DNA of 64,000 nt from Pseudodesulfovibrio alkaliphilus (GTDB taxonomy: Bacteria; Desulfobacterota; Desulfovibrionia; Desulfovibrionales; Desulfovibrionaceae). Positions 12,827 through 21,812 of the stretch are shown piece by piece. A program made the translations under genes and the position numbers. The notes under the pieces were generated by a model that ran no database searches, had not been told where the DNA came from, and worked only from the letters and a program-made list of their open reading frames with translations. The stretch's first letter is position 1. Every line of letters starts with the position of its first letter. The stretch covers positions 1-64,000 of the forward strand of contig NZ_WODC01000002.1 in the NCBI RefSeq assembly GCF_009729555.1, in the 5' to 3' direction.

Positions 12827-14198
12827 GGCACTTCCCCCGGTACAGGGTGGTCCCGTCCATGGAGGTCAGGTTGTAGGCGCAAAAGGGAATAAGGCGACCG
12901 TCGGGCGACACGGCATGGATGCAGCAGCCCTTGAGCCGTTCCAGGTCCATGGTCCAGCAGTCCTGAAAGGCCATGGCCGACACGGCCAGGGTGTGGGTCG
13001 ATGCTCTGGCGATGAAGCGGTCGAAGTCGTCCCCGGCCTGAGCCGAGGGCTGCCCCATGTCCGGCGAGGACCACTGCCGCCGGACAAATGCCTTGGCCTT
13101 GTCCGCCCCCTCGGAGGCGGGCCGGGGCGAGGTCGGGTGGGGGCGTGACGGCTCGGGGGGCGCACAGCAGGCGCTCTTGGCCGAAAGCCGGGCCAATCCG
13201 CCGTTGCCGGTCACGATGTAGTTGGCGTGAAAGGAGCAGTGCGAGTGCTCGCAGCCTGGGGCCAGAAAGTCCGAGACCTGCAACGCGCCGTCGGTCTGTG
13301 CTTGGAGCTGGCGCATGACCTCGGGCAGGGTGATGCGTTGTTCGTCGGCAGGAGATCGGGGAAACCTGCCGAAATAGCTGATCGGCTGGAAATGGACTCC
13401 GCGCACGGCCGGGGAGTTGGCCGCCGCGAAACGGATGATGGCCCCAAGGGCGCGGTCATTGACACCGGGCACCACAGTGGGCACCAACACCACGCCGATT
13501 CCGGCCTGGGCCAGGGAATCGATGGCCGCGAGCTTGCGCTCAAGCAGGGGGCTGCCCCGCAACGCCGTGTAAATGTCGTTGTCCATGCCGTCGAACTGGA
13601 AAAAAACCGAATCCAGCCCGGCTCTGGCCAGGGCGGCGGCATAGCCCGGCTCGCTTCCGATGCGCAGGCCATTGGTGTTGAGCTGGATGAAGGAAAATCC
13701 CTTGCGCCGGGCGAGGCGGATCAGGTCCGGCAGGTCGTCCCGCGTGGTGGGCTCGCCACCGGAGAACTGAATATTGCAGAATCCTGACGCCTTGGCGATG
13801 CTGTCGAGCAGGGAGCCGATGACGGTTGGCGACAGGTCCGGCAAGGCGTCCGCGCCGGACGAGGCGAAGCAGACCGGACAGCCGAGATTGCACCGAGCGG
13901 TCACGTCGAGCACGGCGGTGCAGGTGTGCTGCCGGTGGGCGGCGCACAGGCCGCAATCCAGAGGGCATCCCTTGTCCACCGGGGTTGACGGCGCCTTGGG
14001 CTGGGACGGAATCTTGGGCCTGGACCAGTCCGCGAAATCCGGCGGCCCGCGCCAGACCATGGTGCGAAAGGAGCCGTGTTCCGGGCATTCCTTGATCAGA
14101 TACGTATCGCTCCCCCCGGTATCGTTTTCCAGGGTCTCGTGCCAGGCCGGAATCGGAGCCAGACAGATCGGGCAGACGCTTCGCGGTTCGCGGGTCAT
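12807..14198 (-). CDS. Radical SAM protein of the mop maturation operon (TrsS-like)
   Basis: 463 residues. The radical SAM cluster motif CxxxCxxC is C103, C107, C110 (TARCNLGCPVCFASSG). An N-terminal CPIC (9-12), GCPLDCGLC (78-85) and a C-terminal GCCIHAV...FCAYNLT add further cysteines, arguing for extra metal clusters. FSGGEPTTRDD fits the SAM-binding GGE motif. I recall relatives named TrsS, radical SAM (seleno)proteins; no in-frame TGA is needed here, so this one appears to use cysteine. Product unknown. ATG 14198 gives the family-like N-terminus MTREPRSVCPIC and a four-base overlap with the gene before it. Confidence 0.85.
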   Translation of the reverse strand: MTREPRSVCPICLAPIPAWHETLENDTGGSDTYLIKECPEHGSFRTMVWRGPPDFADWSRPKIPSQPKAPSTPVDKGCPLDCGLCAAHRQHTCTAVLDVTARCNLGCPVCFASSGADALPDLSPTVIGSLLDSIAKASGFCNIQFSGGEPTTRDDLPDLIRLARRKGFSFIQLNTNGLRIGSEPGYAAALARAGLDSVFFQFDGMDNDIYTALRGSPLLERKLAAIDSLAQAGIGVVLVPTVVPGVNDRALGAIIRFAAANSPAVRGVHFQPISYFGRFPRSPADEQRITLPEVMRQLQAQTDGALQVSDFLAPGCEHSHCSFHANYIVTGNGGLARLSAKSACCAPPEPSRPHPTSPRPASEGADKAKAFVRRQWSSPDMGQPSAQAGDDFDRFIARASTHTLAVSAMAFQDCWTMDLERLKGCCIHAVSPDGRLIPFCAYNLTSMDGTTLYRGKCRGPAAP

Positions 14199-14650
14199 GG
14201 CAGTTGGCGTCCCTGTTCCGGGTCCAGTCCGTTTTCGACCAGGATTTCGCGTAGCTGGGCATGGGCATCGGTCAGGAGACCGCCGCAACGGGCCGCGTCG
14301 GGCTTGCCGCAGCCTCCATCAAGGATGTCCCGGCAGGCGGTGCCGCCATATGCCTCCGTGGCTGCGGCGAACCAGTCGCGCATCGATTCGAGCATCAGGG
14401 GCAGGCCGTCGGCGCTTTCCTCGTGGTCCACGCCTTTGCCGCCGTAAAGCCCCAGGACGAGCATGGCCCCGGTGAGTACGCCGCAAGGGCCGGAACAGTC
14501 GCCCAGGCCGTTGCACAGTCCGGCGGCCGCCCGCACAAGGTCCGGGTTTTCGCGGTCCATTCCCTCCAGGGCGAGCTGCACCAGGATCTGGCTGCAGCAA
14601 TACCCTTTGCCGGCCAGTTCCAGCATTCTGAAGCCGGTGTCATCCAGCAT
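14195..14650 (-). CDS. C-GCAxxG-C-C family protein
   Basis: 151 residues with the cysteine spacing of the C_GCAxxG_C_C family: YCCSQ near 18, then GLCNGLGDCSGPCGVLTGAM with the glycine-rich helix, and later CRDILDGGCGKPDAARCGG. The family is believed to bind a redox or metal centre, and its members are often near redox or selenium genes. I recall DVU_1555 as the D. vulgaris relative. A strong ribosome-binding site (GGAGGAG) precedes ATG 14650. The coding end of the methyltransferase gene overlaps its start by 11 bases. Confidence 0.85.
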   Translation of the reverse strand: MLDDTGFRMLELAGKGYCCSQILVQLALEGMDRENPDLVRAAAGLCNGLGDCSGPCGVLTGAMLVLGLYGGKGVDHEESADGLPLMLESMRDWFAAATEAYGGTACRDILDGGCGKPDAARCGGLLTDAHAQLREILVENGLDPEQGRQLP

Positions 14651-15299
14651 GGTTCTCCTCCTGCTTGCGGGCGATCATCAAATAATAGCCGAGACTCCCG
14701 CCGCAGCCCGGGCAATCGGGGCGTTCTCCGGCAAATGCCAGCCGCGCCGCCAGTTCGCGCAGCCGTGGGGTGTGGTCCTCCACCGACAGGATGTGCAAGC
14801 CGCAGTTCCCGACCAGTTGCACCACGTCGGGCAGCGGCCAGGCGCGTTCGGCGCAGGAGTCGCCTCCGGGTGGGCTGGCCCCTTGGGTGCAGAGGTCCGA
14901 CAGAACCAAAAATCCGCCTGGCCGCAGAACCCGATGCGCCTGTCGCAGGGCCGAGGGCCGGTCGTTGAGCAGGGAGAGGACGCACTCGCAGAAAACCGCA
15001 TGGAACATGCCATCGCGAAATGGCAGGCATTCGCCCGACGCCCTGACCATGCCCGTGGTGTTCTCTGCCAGCCGGAGCTGTCCCGACGATATTTCCACGC
15101 CAAAGGCCCTGGCCCCGAACCGGGCTTGCAGCCGGTGCATGGTGGCTCCCAGGCCGCATCCTACGTCAAGGACGCGCCATCCCGGCAGCATGTCGATGCC
15201 TTCGGCGGCGCGGTCGGTGAGCGAAAAACCGCCCGGGCGGAGCGTGTTCCCGGCAACGGCCCGTAGACCGGGCTTTTCCCAGAGGGGGGCGTCGGCCAC
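14640..15299 (-). CDS. SAM-dependent methyltransferase of the mop maturation operon
   Basis: 219 residues, class I methyltransferase (UbiE/COQ5-like): SAM motif I VLDVGCGLGATMHRL, then GVEISSGQLRLA, FRDGMFHAVFCECVLSLL and LRPGGFLVLSDL. Substrate unknown. I recall the orthologue as the DVU_1556 family. GTG 15299 is chosen because it shares one base with the preceding stop and yields the plausible start VADAPLWEKPGL; an upstream-extended frame would overlap the previous gene completely. Confidence 0.85.
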   Translation of the reverse strand: MADAPLWEKPGLRAVAGNTLRPGGFSLTDRAAEGIDMLPGWRVLDVGCGLGATMHRLQARFGARAFGVEISSGQLRLAENTTGMVRASGECLPFRDGMFHAVFCECVLSLLNDRPSALRQAHRVLRPGGFLVLSDLCTQGASPPGGDSCAERAWPLPDVVQLVGNCGLHILSVEDHTPRLRELAARLAFAGERPDCPGCGGSLGYYLMIARKQEENHAG

Positions 15300-15514
15300 T
15301 ACTTGTCCTCCAGCAACTGCTCCACTTGATGCATCTTGCCCAGGGCCAGGGCCTCGGGAATGAGCACATGATGGCACCTGGGGCAGGCAGGCAGTTCCAC
15401 GTTGAACAGCGAATCCAGGTATTCCAGCTCCACGGGACGCATGACCAGGGGCTCGTCGCAGGCCGCGCACCGCCATCCTGCTGCGTCGGCCTCGGGTACC
15501 TTGATGACGCTCAT
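15299..15514 (-). CDS. Small CxxC redox / zinc-ribbon protein
   Basis: 71 residues with two CxxC pairs: C16-C19 (CAAC) and C44-C47 (CPRC). This is a zinc-ribbon or rubredoxin-like arrangement. I recall relatives called the DVU_1557 family redox protein. It could carry electrons or a metal for the radical SAM or flavoprotein-like partners encoded beside it. ATG 15514 overlaps the previous stop by four bases. Confidence 0.8.
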   Translation of the reverse strand: MSVIKVPEADAAGWRCAACDEPLVMRPVELEYLDSLFNVELPACPRCHHVLIPEALALGKMHQVEQLLEDK

Positions 15515-17772
15515 GCCCGGCCTCCCTTGATCCGCATGCGGTGACACCATGCGCGGTGAACCAGAACCCCCTCGCCCTGCTGCTCGTACTCGACCCAATA
15601 GGTCACTGTCGAAGGACGCCACGAGGCCAGATGGCGGCCCGTTTCATCGTGGCCGAACTGCGCCCCGGCCCTGGCCCCATAATGGAGCACCTTTTGTACG
15701 TCGCTCCTCAGTATCCGCCGCTCCTCCATGAGGCGTGCGGCCTCGTCGGTAAAGACGACCTGCACGGCCTCGTGGGGTTCGGCCCCGGACTGGTCCGTTT
15801 TCCATAGAGTGCGCAGCAGCTTCTCGCGGAGCCGGGTGCGGTTTTCGCGCCTGTCCGAGTATCCGGGAGCCGGGCGGGAGCCGGGCTCGGCTCCGCCGGG
15901 ATAGATCAGGTCGTAGAGGTGCATGGCCCGCTTGCCCGTCCGGGCAATCCTGTCCCGGCACATGGCGCAGTAGGTGACGAAGTCCTCGGCAAGCTCGTCC
16001 GCCCGCCGTTGTGCCACGAGCCGGCCAAGCTCCGGGTTGGCTTCGGCCAGGAGTCCGCCAAAACCGCAGCACTGGGCGAGTTCGCCGGTCAGCTCCGGCT
16101 CCACCATGTCCACCCCCAGCCGGTCGAGCAGGGTGCGTACGTCCTCGCGGATGGCCCTGTCGTGCCGGACCGCGCAGGGGTCGCCCACGGCCAGGACCAT
16201 GCCGTCGGATCTCGCGCCCTCGGGCAGGCCCATGGCCCGGAGTACCGACCAGTGCGAGACGATTTCCGCCTCCGGCAGCCACTGGCGGAGGGTGTTGAGA
16301 CAGGTGGGACAGGCCGCGATGATCCGCGGCGAGCTCAGGTGCTTCCATTCCTCTTTCAGGGTGGAAAGGGATTGATCCGCCATGGCCTGCCGCCCGGCCC
16401 AATGGGCGGGCGCTCCGCAGCAGCGAAGCATCAGCCCAACTCTGCCGAGTCTGGCGCACAGGTCGGCATAGGCCGCCTGCACCCCGTCCGGGTCGGAAGC
16501 GGTCAACTGGCAGCCGGGGAAGAACAGGTAGTCGCTGGACTCCGCTGCCGGGGCATGACGGGCCAGTGCGCAGGCATCGCTGTTGGCAAAGGCCATGTCG
16601 CGCAGGGCGAACTCGTGGGCCGACGGCGGCATTTTCCCCCGCTCGACCATGGACCTCCGGGCCTCAAGGCAGAGCTCGGCCATGGAGAAATCCTCGGGGC
16701 ACACGACTTCGCACAGGCCGCAGAGCATGCACGAGTTGATCATGGTGTTGGCCTGGCGCGTGCCCATGACAATGGAGGCGTTGTTGTATATCTGGCGTGC
16801 GTACACCTTGGGATATTGCTTGTAGTGTTTGAGATATTCGCAAACCTTGACGCACTCCATACATTCACATTGCAGGCAGCGCCTGGCTTCGGCGAGGGCC
16901 GCGTTCTCGTCAGGGCAGAGATCGCCGCAGACGGGCGCCGCAGCGTCCACATTGTCCAGGCTGGTGAACAGGCGGGACGGGTACGCCCCTTCCAATTGAC
17001 GGCTGGTGGTCATGGACACTCCCTGGACGAAGCGCTCGACCGAATTGGCCGCTCGCCGCGCCGCCGCCGCCCTGAGCACTGGCGAGGGCTGGCCTGCAGG
17101 GCTGGCGAAAATCCCGGAGCGCCGGGTGCCCAGGGTCAACTCGTCCGGCTGGCCGAAATTATCGAACCCGGCGGGCCAGGCATCGCCGTCCACAAAGAGG
17201 GCGTCCCGGCTCTCTGCCAGGGAGTCCAGAAGGGCCATGGTCAGGTCCGTATCCCGCTTCAGGTCTACGCCCAGTTTGTCAAGGTTTTCCAGCTCCCGCT
17301 CCAGCGCACCTTGAGGCAGGACGCTTTCCGGGAGATTCAGCAGCGAGCCGCCGGGGACGCCGCAGTACAGGGACACCGAGAATCCACGCCGGGCCAACTC
17401 CCATGCCGCGCACAGCCCGCAGAGGTCGCCGCCGAACACGGCCACGGTTTTGCGGCGCGACGGCAGGGGCTTGGGTGGCAAGGCGGGAGCGGCAACCTGA
17501 GCGCAATACCGTTCCAGTGCGCCTGTCTCAATGGGGCCGCCCGCGTCTTTTCTGACGCATTCCGCCTTGCAGGGCGCGTCGCACAGCCGTGCCAGCACCG
17601 AAGGCAGGGGCAGGACCTTGGCCAGGGTTTGCCAGGCCTTGTCGAAGCGGCGCTGGGCCATGAGGCCGCAGAAGGTCCGAACGTCCACATGCAGGGGGCA
17701 GGCGGCGGTGCACCGGGGCGTCTCATCCTGTACGCATCGCGCTTCCCACGCCCTGAGTTCTTTTTGATCCAT
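15511..17772 (-). CDS. GltD-like / CCG-domain multi-cluster Fe-S oxidoreductase of the mop operon
   Basis: 753 residues combining several modules: an N-terminal 4Fe-4S domain as in GltD (PRCTAACPLHVDV), a degenerate nucleotide-binding segment (TVAVFGGDLCGLCAAWELARRG), two 4Fe-4S sets (CLQCECMECVKVC and CMLCGLCEVVCP), and two CCG cysteine-rich domains as in heterodisulfide reductase HdrD (RCCGAPAHWAG, QCCGFGG). The Rossmann GxGxxG is altered to GGDLCG, so NAD(P)H/FAD binding is doubtful. Likely an electron-transfer protein serving aldehyde oxidoreductase or its maturation; I recall DVU_1558. It starts 72 bases after the mop stop, beyond a terminator hairpin. Confidence 0.8.
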   Translation of the reverse strand: MDQKELRAWEARCVQDETPRCTAACPLHVDVRTFCGLMAQRRFDKAWQTLAKVLPLPSVLARLCDAPCKAECVRKDAGGPIETGALERYCAQVAAPALPPKPLPSRRKTVAVFGGDLCGLCAAWELARRGFSVSLYCGVPGGSLLNLPESVLPQGALERELENLDKLGVDLKRDTDLTMALLDSLAESRDALFVDGDAWPAGFDNFGQPDELTLGTRRSGIFASPAGQPSPVLRAAAARRAANSVERFVQGVSMTTSRQLEGAYPSRLFTSLDNVDAAAPVCGDLCPDENAALAEARRCLQCECMECVKVCEYLKHYKQYPKVYARQIYNNASIVMGTRQANTMINSCMLCGLCEVVCPEDFSMAELCLEARRSMVERGKMPPSAHEFALRDMAFANSDACALARHAPAAESSDYLFFPGCQLTASDPDGVQAAYADLCARLGRVGLMLRCCGAPAHWAGRQAMADQSLSTLKEEWKHLSSPRIIAACPTCLNTLRQWLPEAEIVSHWSVLRAMGLPEGARSDGMVLAVGDPCAVRHDRAIREDVRTLLDRLGVDMVEPELTGELAQCCGFGGLLAEANPELGRLVAQRRADELAEDFVTYCAMCRDRIARTGKRAMHLYDLIYPGGAEPGSRPAPGYSDRRENRTRLREKLLRTLWKTDQSGAEPHEAVQVVFTDEAARLMEERRILRSDVQKVLHYGARAGAQFGHDETGRHLASWRPSTVTYWVEYEQQGEGVLVHRAWCHRMRIKGGRA

Positions 17773-17784
17773 GTTTCCCGCCGG

Positions 17785-17827
17785 AGAAAAAGAGCGGTGG
17801 CGGTCCCGTCGGAGCCGGGACCGCCAC
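17785..17827 (-). terminator. Terminator or attenuator between mop and its maturation genes
   Basis: A 12-bp perfect stem, GTGGCGGTCCCG (17797-17808) with CGGGACCGCCAC (17816-17827), is followed on the minus strand by CGCTCTTTTTCTCC. This should end much of the mop transcript. Because downstream genes follow at once on the same strand, it probably sets the ratio of enzyme to maturation factors. Confidence 0.75.
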
Positions 17828-17844
17828 GGGTTGCAGCTATAGTG

Positions 17845-20562
17845 TTAGCCCTTGAGGCCGGCCAATACCTTTGCGGGGTACGCGGGCAGTTCCTTGATGC
17901 GTACGCCGCAGGCGTTGTAGATGGCGTTGATGATCGCCGGGTGCGGCCCGCACAGCGGGATTTCGCCGACGCCGGACGCACCGAATGGACCATCTGGGCG
18001 CGGGGTCTCCACGTAGATGATCTCAATGTCGTCCGGGATATCCTTGATGGTCGGAATGCCGGCCCCGGCCATGTTGGAGTGTTTCTTGATGTCTTCGTAG
18101 TCCTCGGTCAGCGCCAGGCCGATACCCTGGGCGATGCCGCCGTATATCTGTCCGTCGGTGACCAGGAAGTTGTTGACCACGCCGATGTCGGCAACCATGG
18201 TCATCTTTTCAACCGTGGCCTTGCCGGTGGCGACCTCCACGGCCACCTCTGCCATGAACACGCCGTACATGTAACAGCAGAAGGGATTGCCCTGGCCGTT
18301 TTCGTCGCAATCATTGGCCGGAGCCGTGAACTTGCCGCGGTAGAGCAGGTCCAGCTTTTCCTCCACCATCTCGGCATAGGTGCGGAAGGAGCCGTCCGGC
18401 TTGCGCATGGCCGCCACCAGTTGATCGCAGGCGTTCTTGGTGGCCTGGCCGACCATGACCTGAGAGCGGCTGCCGCCCGCCGGACCCGCCACCGGAGCGT
18501 TGCTGGTGTCGCCGATGACCAGTTTGATCTGGTCCGGGGTCAGCTTCATTGGACGCAAGGCTTCGTGGGCCGTGCCCAGAGTGCCCATGTCCGCGCCCTG
18601 GCCGTGATCGCCCCAGGTGGAGAAGATGGTCACAGTGCCGTCGGCGTTCAGGGCGGCGTCCACCTCGGCGGTGTCCGGGCCGTCCAGGCCGGAGCCGTAC
18701 ACGGCCACGGCCACGCCCACACCGCGCTTGATCGCGTCGGTGGAAGCTTCGGCAGCCTTCTTCCTGGCTGCCTCGTACTTCGGACGCAGCTTGTCGATCA
18801 TCTCGGGCAGGGAGTATACCTCCGGGTCCTGGCCCGTGGGGGTTGTGGAACCCTTGCGGTAGACGTTCCTGTAGCGCAGCTCCAGCGGGTCCATGCCCAG
18901 CTTTTCGGCCAGCTCGTCCATGAGCACCTCGGACGGGAATTCCGCCTCGGGGCCGCCGTAGCCGCGGAAGGCCGCGCCCCAGCAGTGGTTGGTGCATACG
19001 GTGCGACCCTCGCCGCGAATGGCCGGAATGTTGTAGCCCGAGCCGATGAACTGCGCCCCGCGCAGGGTCAGCAGGTCGCCGAACTCGGAATAGGGGCCGT
19101 GGTCCACGGTCCAGTCGGTCTCCATGCCAAGCAGCTTGCCGTCCTTGGTGGCGGCCATTCGCACCGAGGTGAATTGGGGCGAGCGTTTGCCGGTGTAGGT
19201 CTGCTGCTGGTACCAGGTGTAGTTCAGGTAGGTCGGGCGCCCGGTGGCCAGAGTGGCCGCGCCCACCAGGGCTTCCATGGTCGGCGAGAACTTGTAGCCG
19301 AAGGTGCCTCCGGTGGGGTTTTGAACCATGATCATGTTTTCGGGCTCGATGCCGAGGCCCGGAGCGATCATGTACATGTGCAGATGCAGGCCGATGGACT
19401 TGGAGTGGATGACCAGCTTGCCGTCCTCGTTTTGATAGGCGAACCCGACATCCGGCTCAATGGGCATGTGGGGTTGGCGCTGGGTATAGTAGTCGCCTTC
19501 CACCACCACGTCGGCACCGTCGAAGATGGGCCTGGTGTCCGGGCCCTTGGCAATCTTCTGGATGTAGTAGACGTTGGGCGTACCGGGGTGGATCTCTATG
19601 GCGTCGTCGGCCATGGCCGCATGGGCGTTCATGTACTCGGGCAGCTGCTCAAGCTCGACCTTGACCTTGGCCGCGCCCTCCTTGGCCGCCTTCGGGTTCT
19701 CGGCGCAGACGATGGCAATGGCATCGCCGAACTGGAAGACCTTCTCATCGCACAGGATGGGCCGGTCCCAACCGTCGCCCTTGTTGGTGGGGAAGGTGAT
19801 CAGGCCGGTGATCCGGTTCTTGCCCTTGATGTCCTTGTGGGTCACGACCTTGAACACGCCGGGCACGGCCTCGGCCTCGCTCGTGTCGATGGACAGGATG
19901 TTGGCGTGGGAAACCTTGGCCTGCACCAGCTCGCAGTGCAGGGAACCGGCGGGCAGCCGCAGGGCCAGGTCCGCGCCGAAGTCCCAGGTGCCTGTGACTT
20001 TGGCCACCGCTGTGGGGCGGGGGTACTTGGTGCCCCAGATGCGGCCGTCCTCGGGAATCTTGAAGAGCAGGTCGTCCTCGGTCTTCTCGCCGCGCAGGAC
20101 CTCCGCGGCGGCCATGACCGCGTCAACCAGCGGTTTGTAGCCGGTGCAACGGCAGACGTTGCGGTTTTTTTCGAACCAGTCTCGAATCTCCTGGCGGGTC
20201 GGGCTTTGTTTTTCCAGAAGCAGGGCGTAGGCGGAGACGATGAAGCCCGGGGAGCAGAAACCGCATTGGGCACCGCCGTATGCGATCCAGGCGAGCTGGA
20301 CGGGGTGCAGTTTGCCGGGGAAGCCGATGCCTTCCAGCGTTGTGATCGCAGTGTAGTCGTCCACGGTTTTCATCTTGGTCCGGCAGCAGCGGCTCAGCTT
20401 GCCGTCCTTGACGATGGTGCAACTGCCGCACAGGCCGGTGCCGCAGCCGATCTTGACGCTCGTGAGCCCCAAGTTCTGGCGCAGCACGTTGGCCAGCGAC
20501 TCGTCCGGTTCGCAGACAACCTGCCTTGAAACTCCATTGACCTGAAGAACCCGTTTAATCAT
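17845..20562 (-). CDS. mop: Molybdenum aldehyde oxidoreductase (Mop type)
   Basis: 905-residue xanthine-oxidase-family enzyme that oxidises aldehydes to carboxylic acids at molybdopterin cytosine dinucleotide; D. gigas Mop has 907 residues. Cluster ligands sit at the same numbers as in that enzyme: C40, C45, C48, C60 for the plant-type [2Fe-2S] and C100, C103, C137, C139 for the second. The catalytic glutamate is E867 in ASGVGEIPL. Stretches such as KGKNRITGLITFPTNKGDGW and HGPYSEFGDLLTLRGAQFIG follow D. gigas as I remember it. There is no FAD domain and no signal peptide. AAGGAGGA precedes the ATG. Confidence 0.95.
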   Translation of the reverse strand: MIKRVLQVNGVSRQVVCEPDESLANVLRQNLGLTSVKIGCGTGLCGSCTIVKDGKLSRCCRTKMKTVDDYTAITTLEGIGFPGKLHPVQLAWIAYGGAQCGFCSPGFIVSAYALLLEKQSPTRQEIRDWFEKNRNVCRCTGYKPLVDAVMAAAEVLRGEKTEDDLLFKIPEDGRIWGTKYPRPTAVAKVTGTWDFGADLALRLPAGSLHCELVQAKVSHANILSIDTSEAEAVPGVFKVVTHKDIKGKNRITGLITFPTNKGDGWDRPILCDEKVFQFGDAIAIVCAENPKAAKEGAAKVKVELEQLPEYMNAHAAMADDAIEIHPGTPNVYYIQKIAKGPDTRPIFDGADVVVEGDYYTQRQPHMPIEPDVGFAYQNEDGKLVIHSKSIGLHLHMYMIAPGLGIEPENMIMVQNPTGGTFGYKFSPTMEALVGAATLATGRPTYLNYTWYQQQTYTGKRSPQFTSVRMAATKDGKLLGMETDWTVDHGPYSEFGDLLTLRGAQFIGSGYNIPAIRGEGRTVCTNHCWGAAFRGYGGPEAEFPSEVLMDELAEKLGMDPLELRYRNVYRKGSTTPTGQDPEVYSLPEMIDKLRPKYEAARKKAAEASTDAIKRGVGVAVAVYGSGLDGPDTAEVDAALNADGTVTIFSTWGDHGQGADMGTLGTAHEALRPMKLTPDQIKLVIGDTSNAPVAGPAGGSRSQVMVGQATKNACDQLVAAMRKPDGSFRTYAEMVEEKLDLLYRGKFTAPANDCDENGQGNPFCCYMYGVFMAEVAVEVATGKATVEKMTMVADIGVVNNFLVTDGQIYGGIAQGIGLALTEDYEDIKKHSNMAGAGIPTIKDIPDDIEIIYVETPRPDGPFGASGVGEIPLCGPHPAIINAIYNACGVRIKELPAYPAKVLAGLKG

Positions 20563-20628
20563 GAGTCATTTCCTCCTTGACGCACTCCAAGGCGTCGTGG
20601 TTGCAAAATTGACGAGGTGGACGCCCCC

Positions 20629-21645
20629 TTATTTGCCGAACGGGCAGACAGGGTAGCGGCAAACGTCACAGCTTGCGCAAAAACCGCCGTGGGCCAGGGC
20701 CACGATGTCCTCGCGGGTTATTTCCACTCCCGCCAGCAGGCGGGGAACCACCAGATCAAATATCGACGCCCTGTAGTACATGACGCAGCCGGGCAGTCCG
20801 AGGATGGGTACGCCGTCAAGCATGGCGGCCATGAACATCACGCCGGGAAAAGTCGGCGAACCGTAGGTTGTGACCTTGGCTCCGGTGGAGCGGATGGCCG
20901 TTGGTGTCTGGTCGTCGGGGTCCACGGACATGCCCCCCGTGACCACCACCATGTCAGCTCCTTCGGCGATGAAGGCCTGGATGGCGACTCGGGTCGTTTC
21001 CGGATCGTCGCAGGTCAGGCGCTGGCCCATGACTGAGGAGCCCAGCGCCTCGAATTTCCGGCGGATGACCGGCCCGAACTTGTCCTTGATGCGGCCGTGG
21101 AACACCTCGCTTCCCGTTGTCACCAGCCCGACATTGTGCCGCCGGAACGGGCGTACGCCCACCACAAAGGGATACTCGGCGCAAATGGCCTCCACCCGGG
21201 CGATTTTCCACTCGTCGATGACCAGCGGCACCACCCGCGTCCCGGCCACGGCTCGGGGCGAGGTGATCTGCTGGCCGTCGTGCATGGTGGCCAGAACGAC
21301 TTCCTCTATGGAGTTGATGCGGCGCAGGGCCTCCACGTTCACCTGGAGCAGGCCGGAAACGGCCTCGAAATTGATGCGGCCCTCACTGACATCGGACAAG
21401 GTGATGCCGGGACCAGCGGCGGCGCGGGCGATGCGTCTTGCCGCTTCGTCTTCATGGATTCTCCCTTCTTCCAGGGTGAGGACGTAGATGTGCTCCTTGC
21501 CGATCTCAAGGAGGGCCGGGATGTCGGCCTCGGCGATGACGTGTCCTTTTCTGAAGGCGGGGCCCTTGCTCTCGCCGGGGACGATGCGCGTCATGTCGTG
21601 GCACAACACCATGCCCACGGCATTCTGGACTGGTACGGTCTTCAT
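20629..21645 (-). CDS. MoeA-like molybdopterin-binding protein with cysteine tail
   Basis: 338 residues. MoeA signatures: HDMTRIVPG near the start, a MoaB/MogA-like molybdopterin-binding domain (VGLVTTGSEVFHGRI, ADMVVVTGGMSVDPDD) and a final domain (FPGVMFMAAMLDGVPILGLPG). MoeA inserts Mo or W into molybdopterin. The C-terminus CASCDVCRYPVCPFGK is an unusual four-cysteine tail shared with the paralogue at 28130-29788. ATG 21645 makes it start like that paralogue's MoeA portion. It lies 66 bases before mop on the same strand; two copies of the island dyad lie upstream. Confidence 0.85.
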   Translation of the reverse strand: MKTVPVQNAVGMVLCHDMTRIVPGESKGPAFRKGHVIAEADIPALLEIGKEHIYVLTLEEGRIHEDEAARRIARAAAGPGITLSDVSEGRINFEAVSGLLQVNVEALRRINSIEEVVLATMHDGQQITSPRAVAGTRVVPLVIDEWKIARVEAICAEYPFVVGVRPFRRHNVGLVTTGSEVFHGRIKDKFGPVIRRKFEALGSSVMGQRLTCDDPETTRVAIQAFIAEGADMVVVTGGMSVDPDDQTPTAIRSTGAKVTTYGSPTFPGVMFMAAMLDGVPILGLPGCVMYYRASIFDLVVPRLLAGVEITREDIVALAHGGFCASCDVCRYPVCPFGK

Positions 21646-21722
21646 TCGGGCTGACTCCGCGAGCGATTGAGAGTGGGGGGTGGCGGCATTCTGTACATGG
21701 AGGGGGGGTGTCCTCTTTAGTA

Positions 21723-21742
21723 TTGTGTCTTTTTGGGCATAA
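21723..21742. promoter_or_regulatory. Island dyad site 1
   Basis: TTGTGTC-N6-GGCATAA, the same 7-6-7 layout as the perfect copy at 29809-29828, with two mismatches in the left arm. It lies about 80 bases upstream of the moeA-like start. Confidence 0.55.
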
Positions 21743-21792
21743 TATATAGCCAGACTTCCCTTGTGACGATGCACTGTGAGGCGCGCCGACAA

Positions 21793-21812
21793 TTATGCCC
21801 AATTTGGCACAA
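21793..21812. promoter_or_regulatory. Island dyad site 2
   Basis: TTATGCC-CAATTT-GGCACAA, one mismatch from the perfect dyad at 29809-29828. Even the spacer resembles the CGATTT found there. It is upstream of the moeA-like/mop operon. Confidence 0.65.

Noticed and set aside
15919-20529. A 1536-codon plus-strand open frame opposite mop and the Fe-S oxidoreductase gene
   Set aside because: It is a shadow of GC-rich genes on the minus strand; its translation is Gly/His/Val-rich with no domain, while the minus strand encodes clear enzymes.
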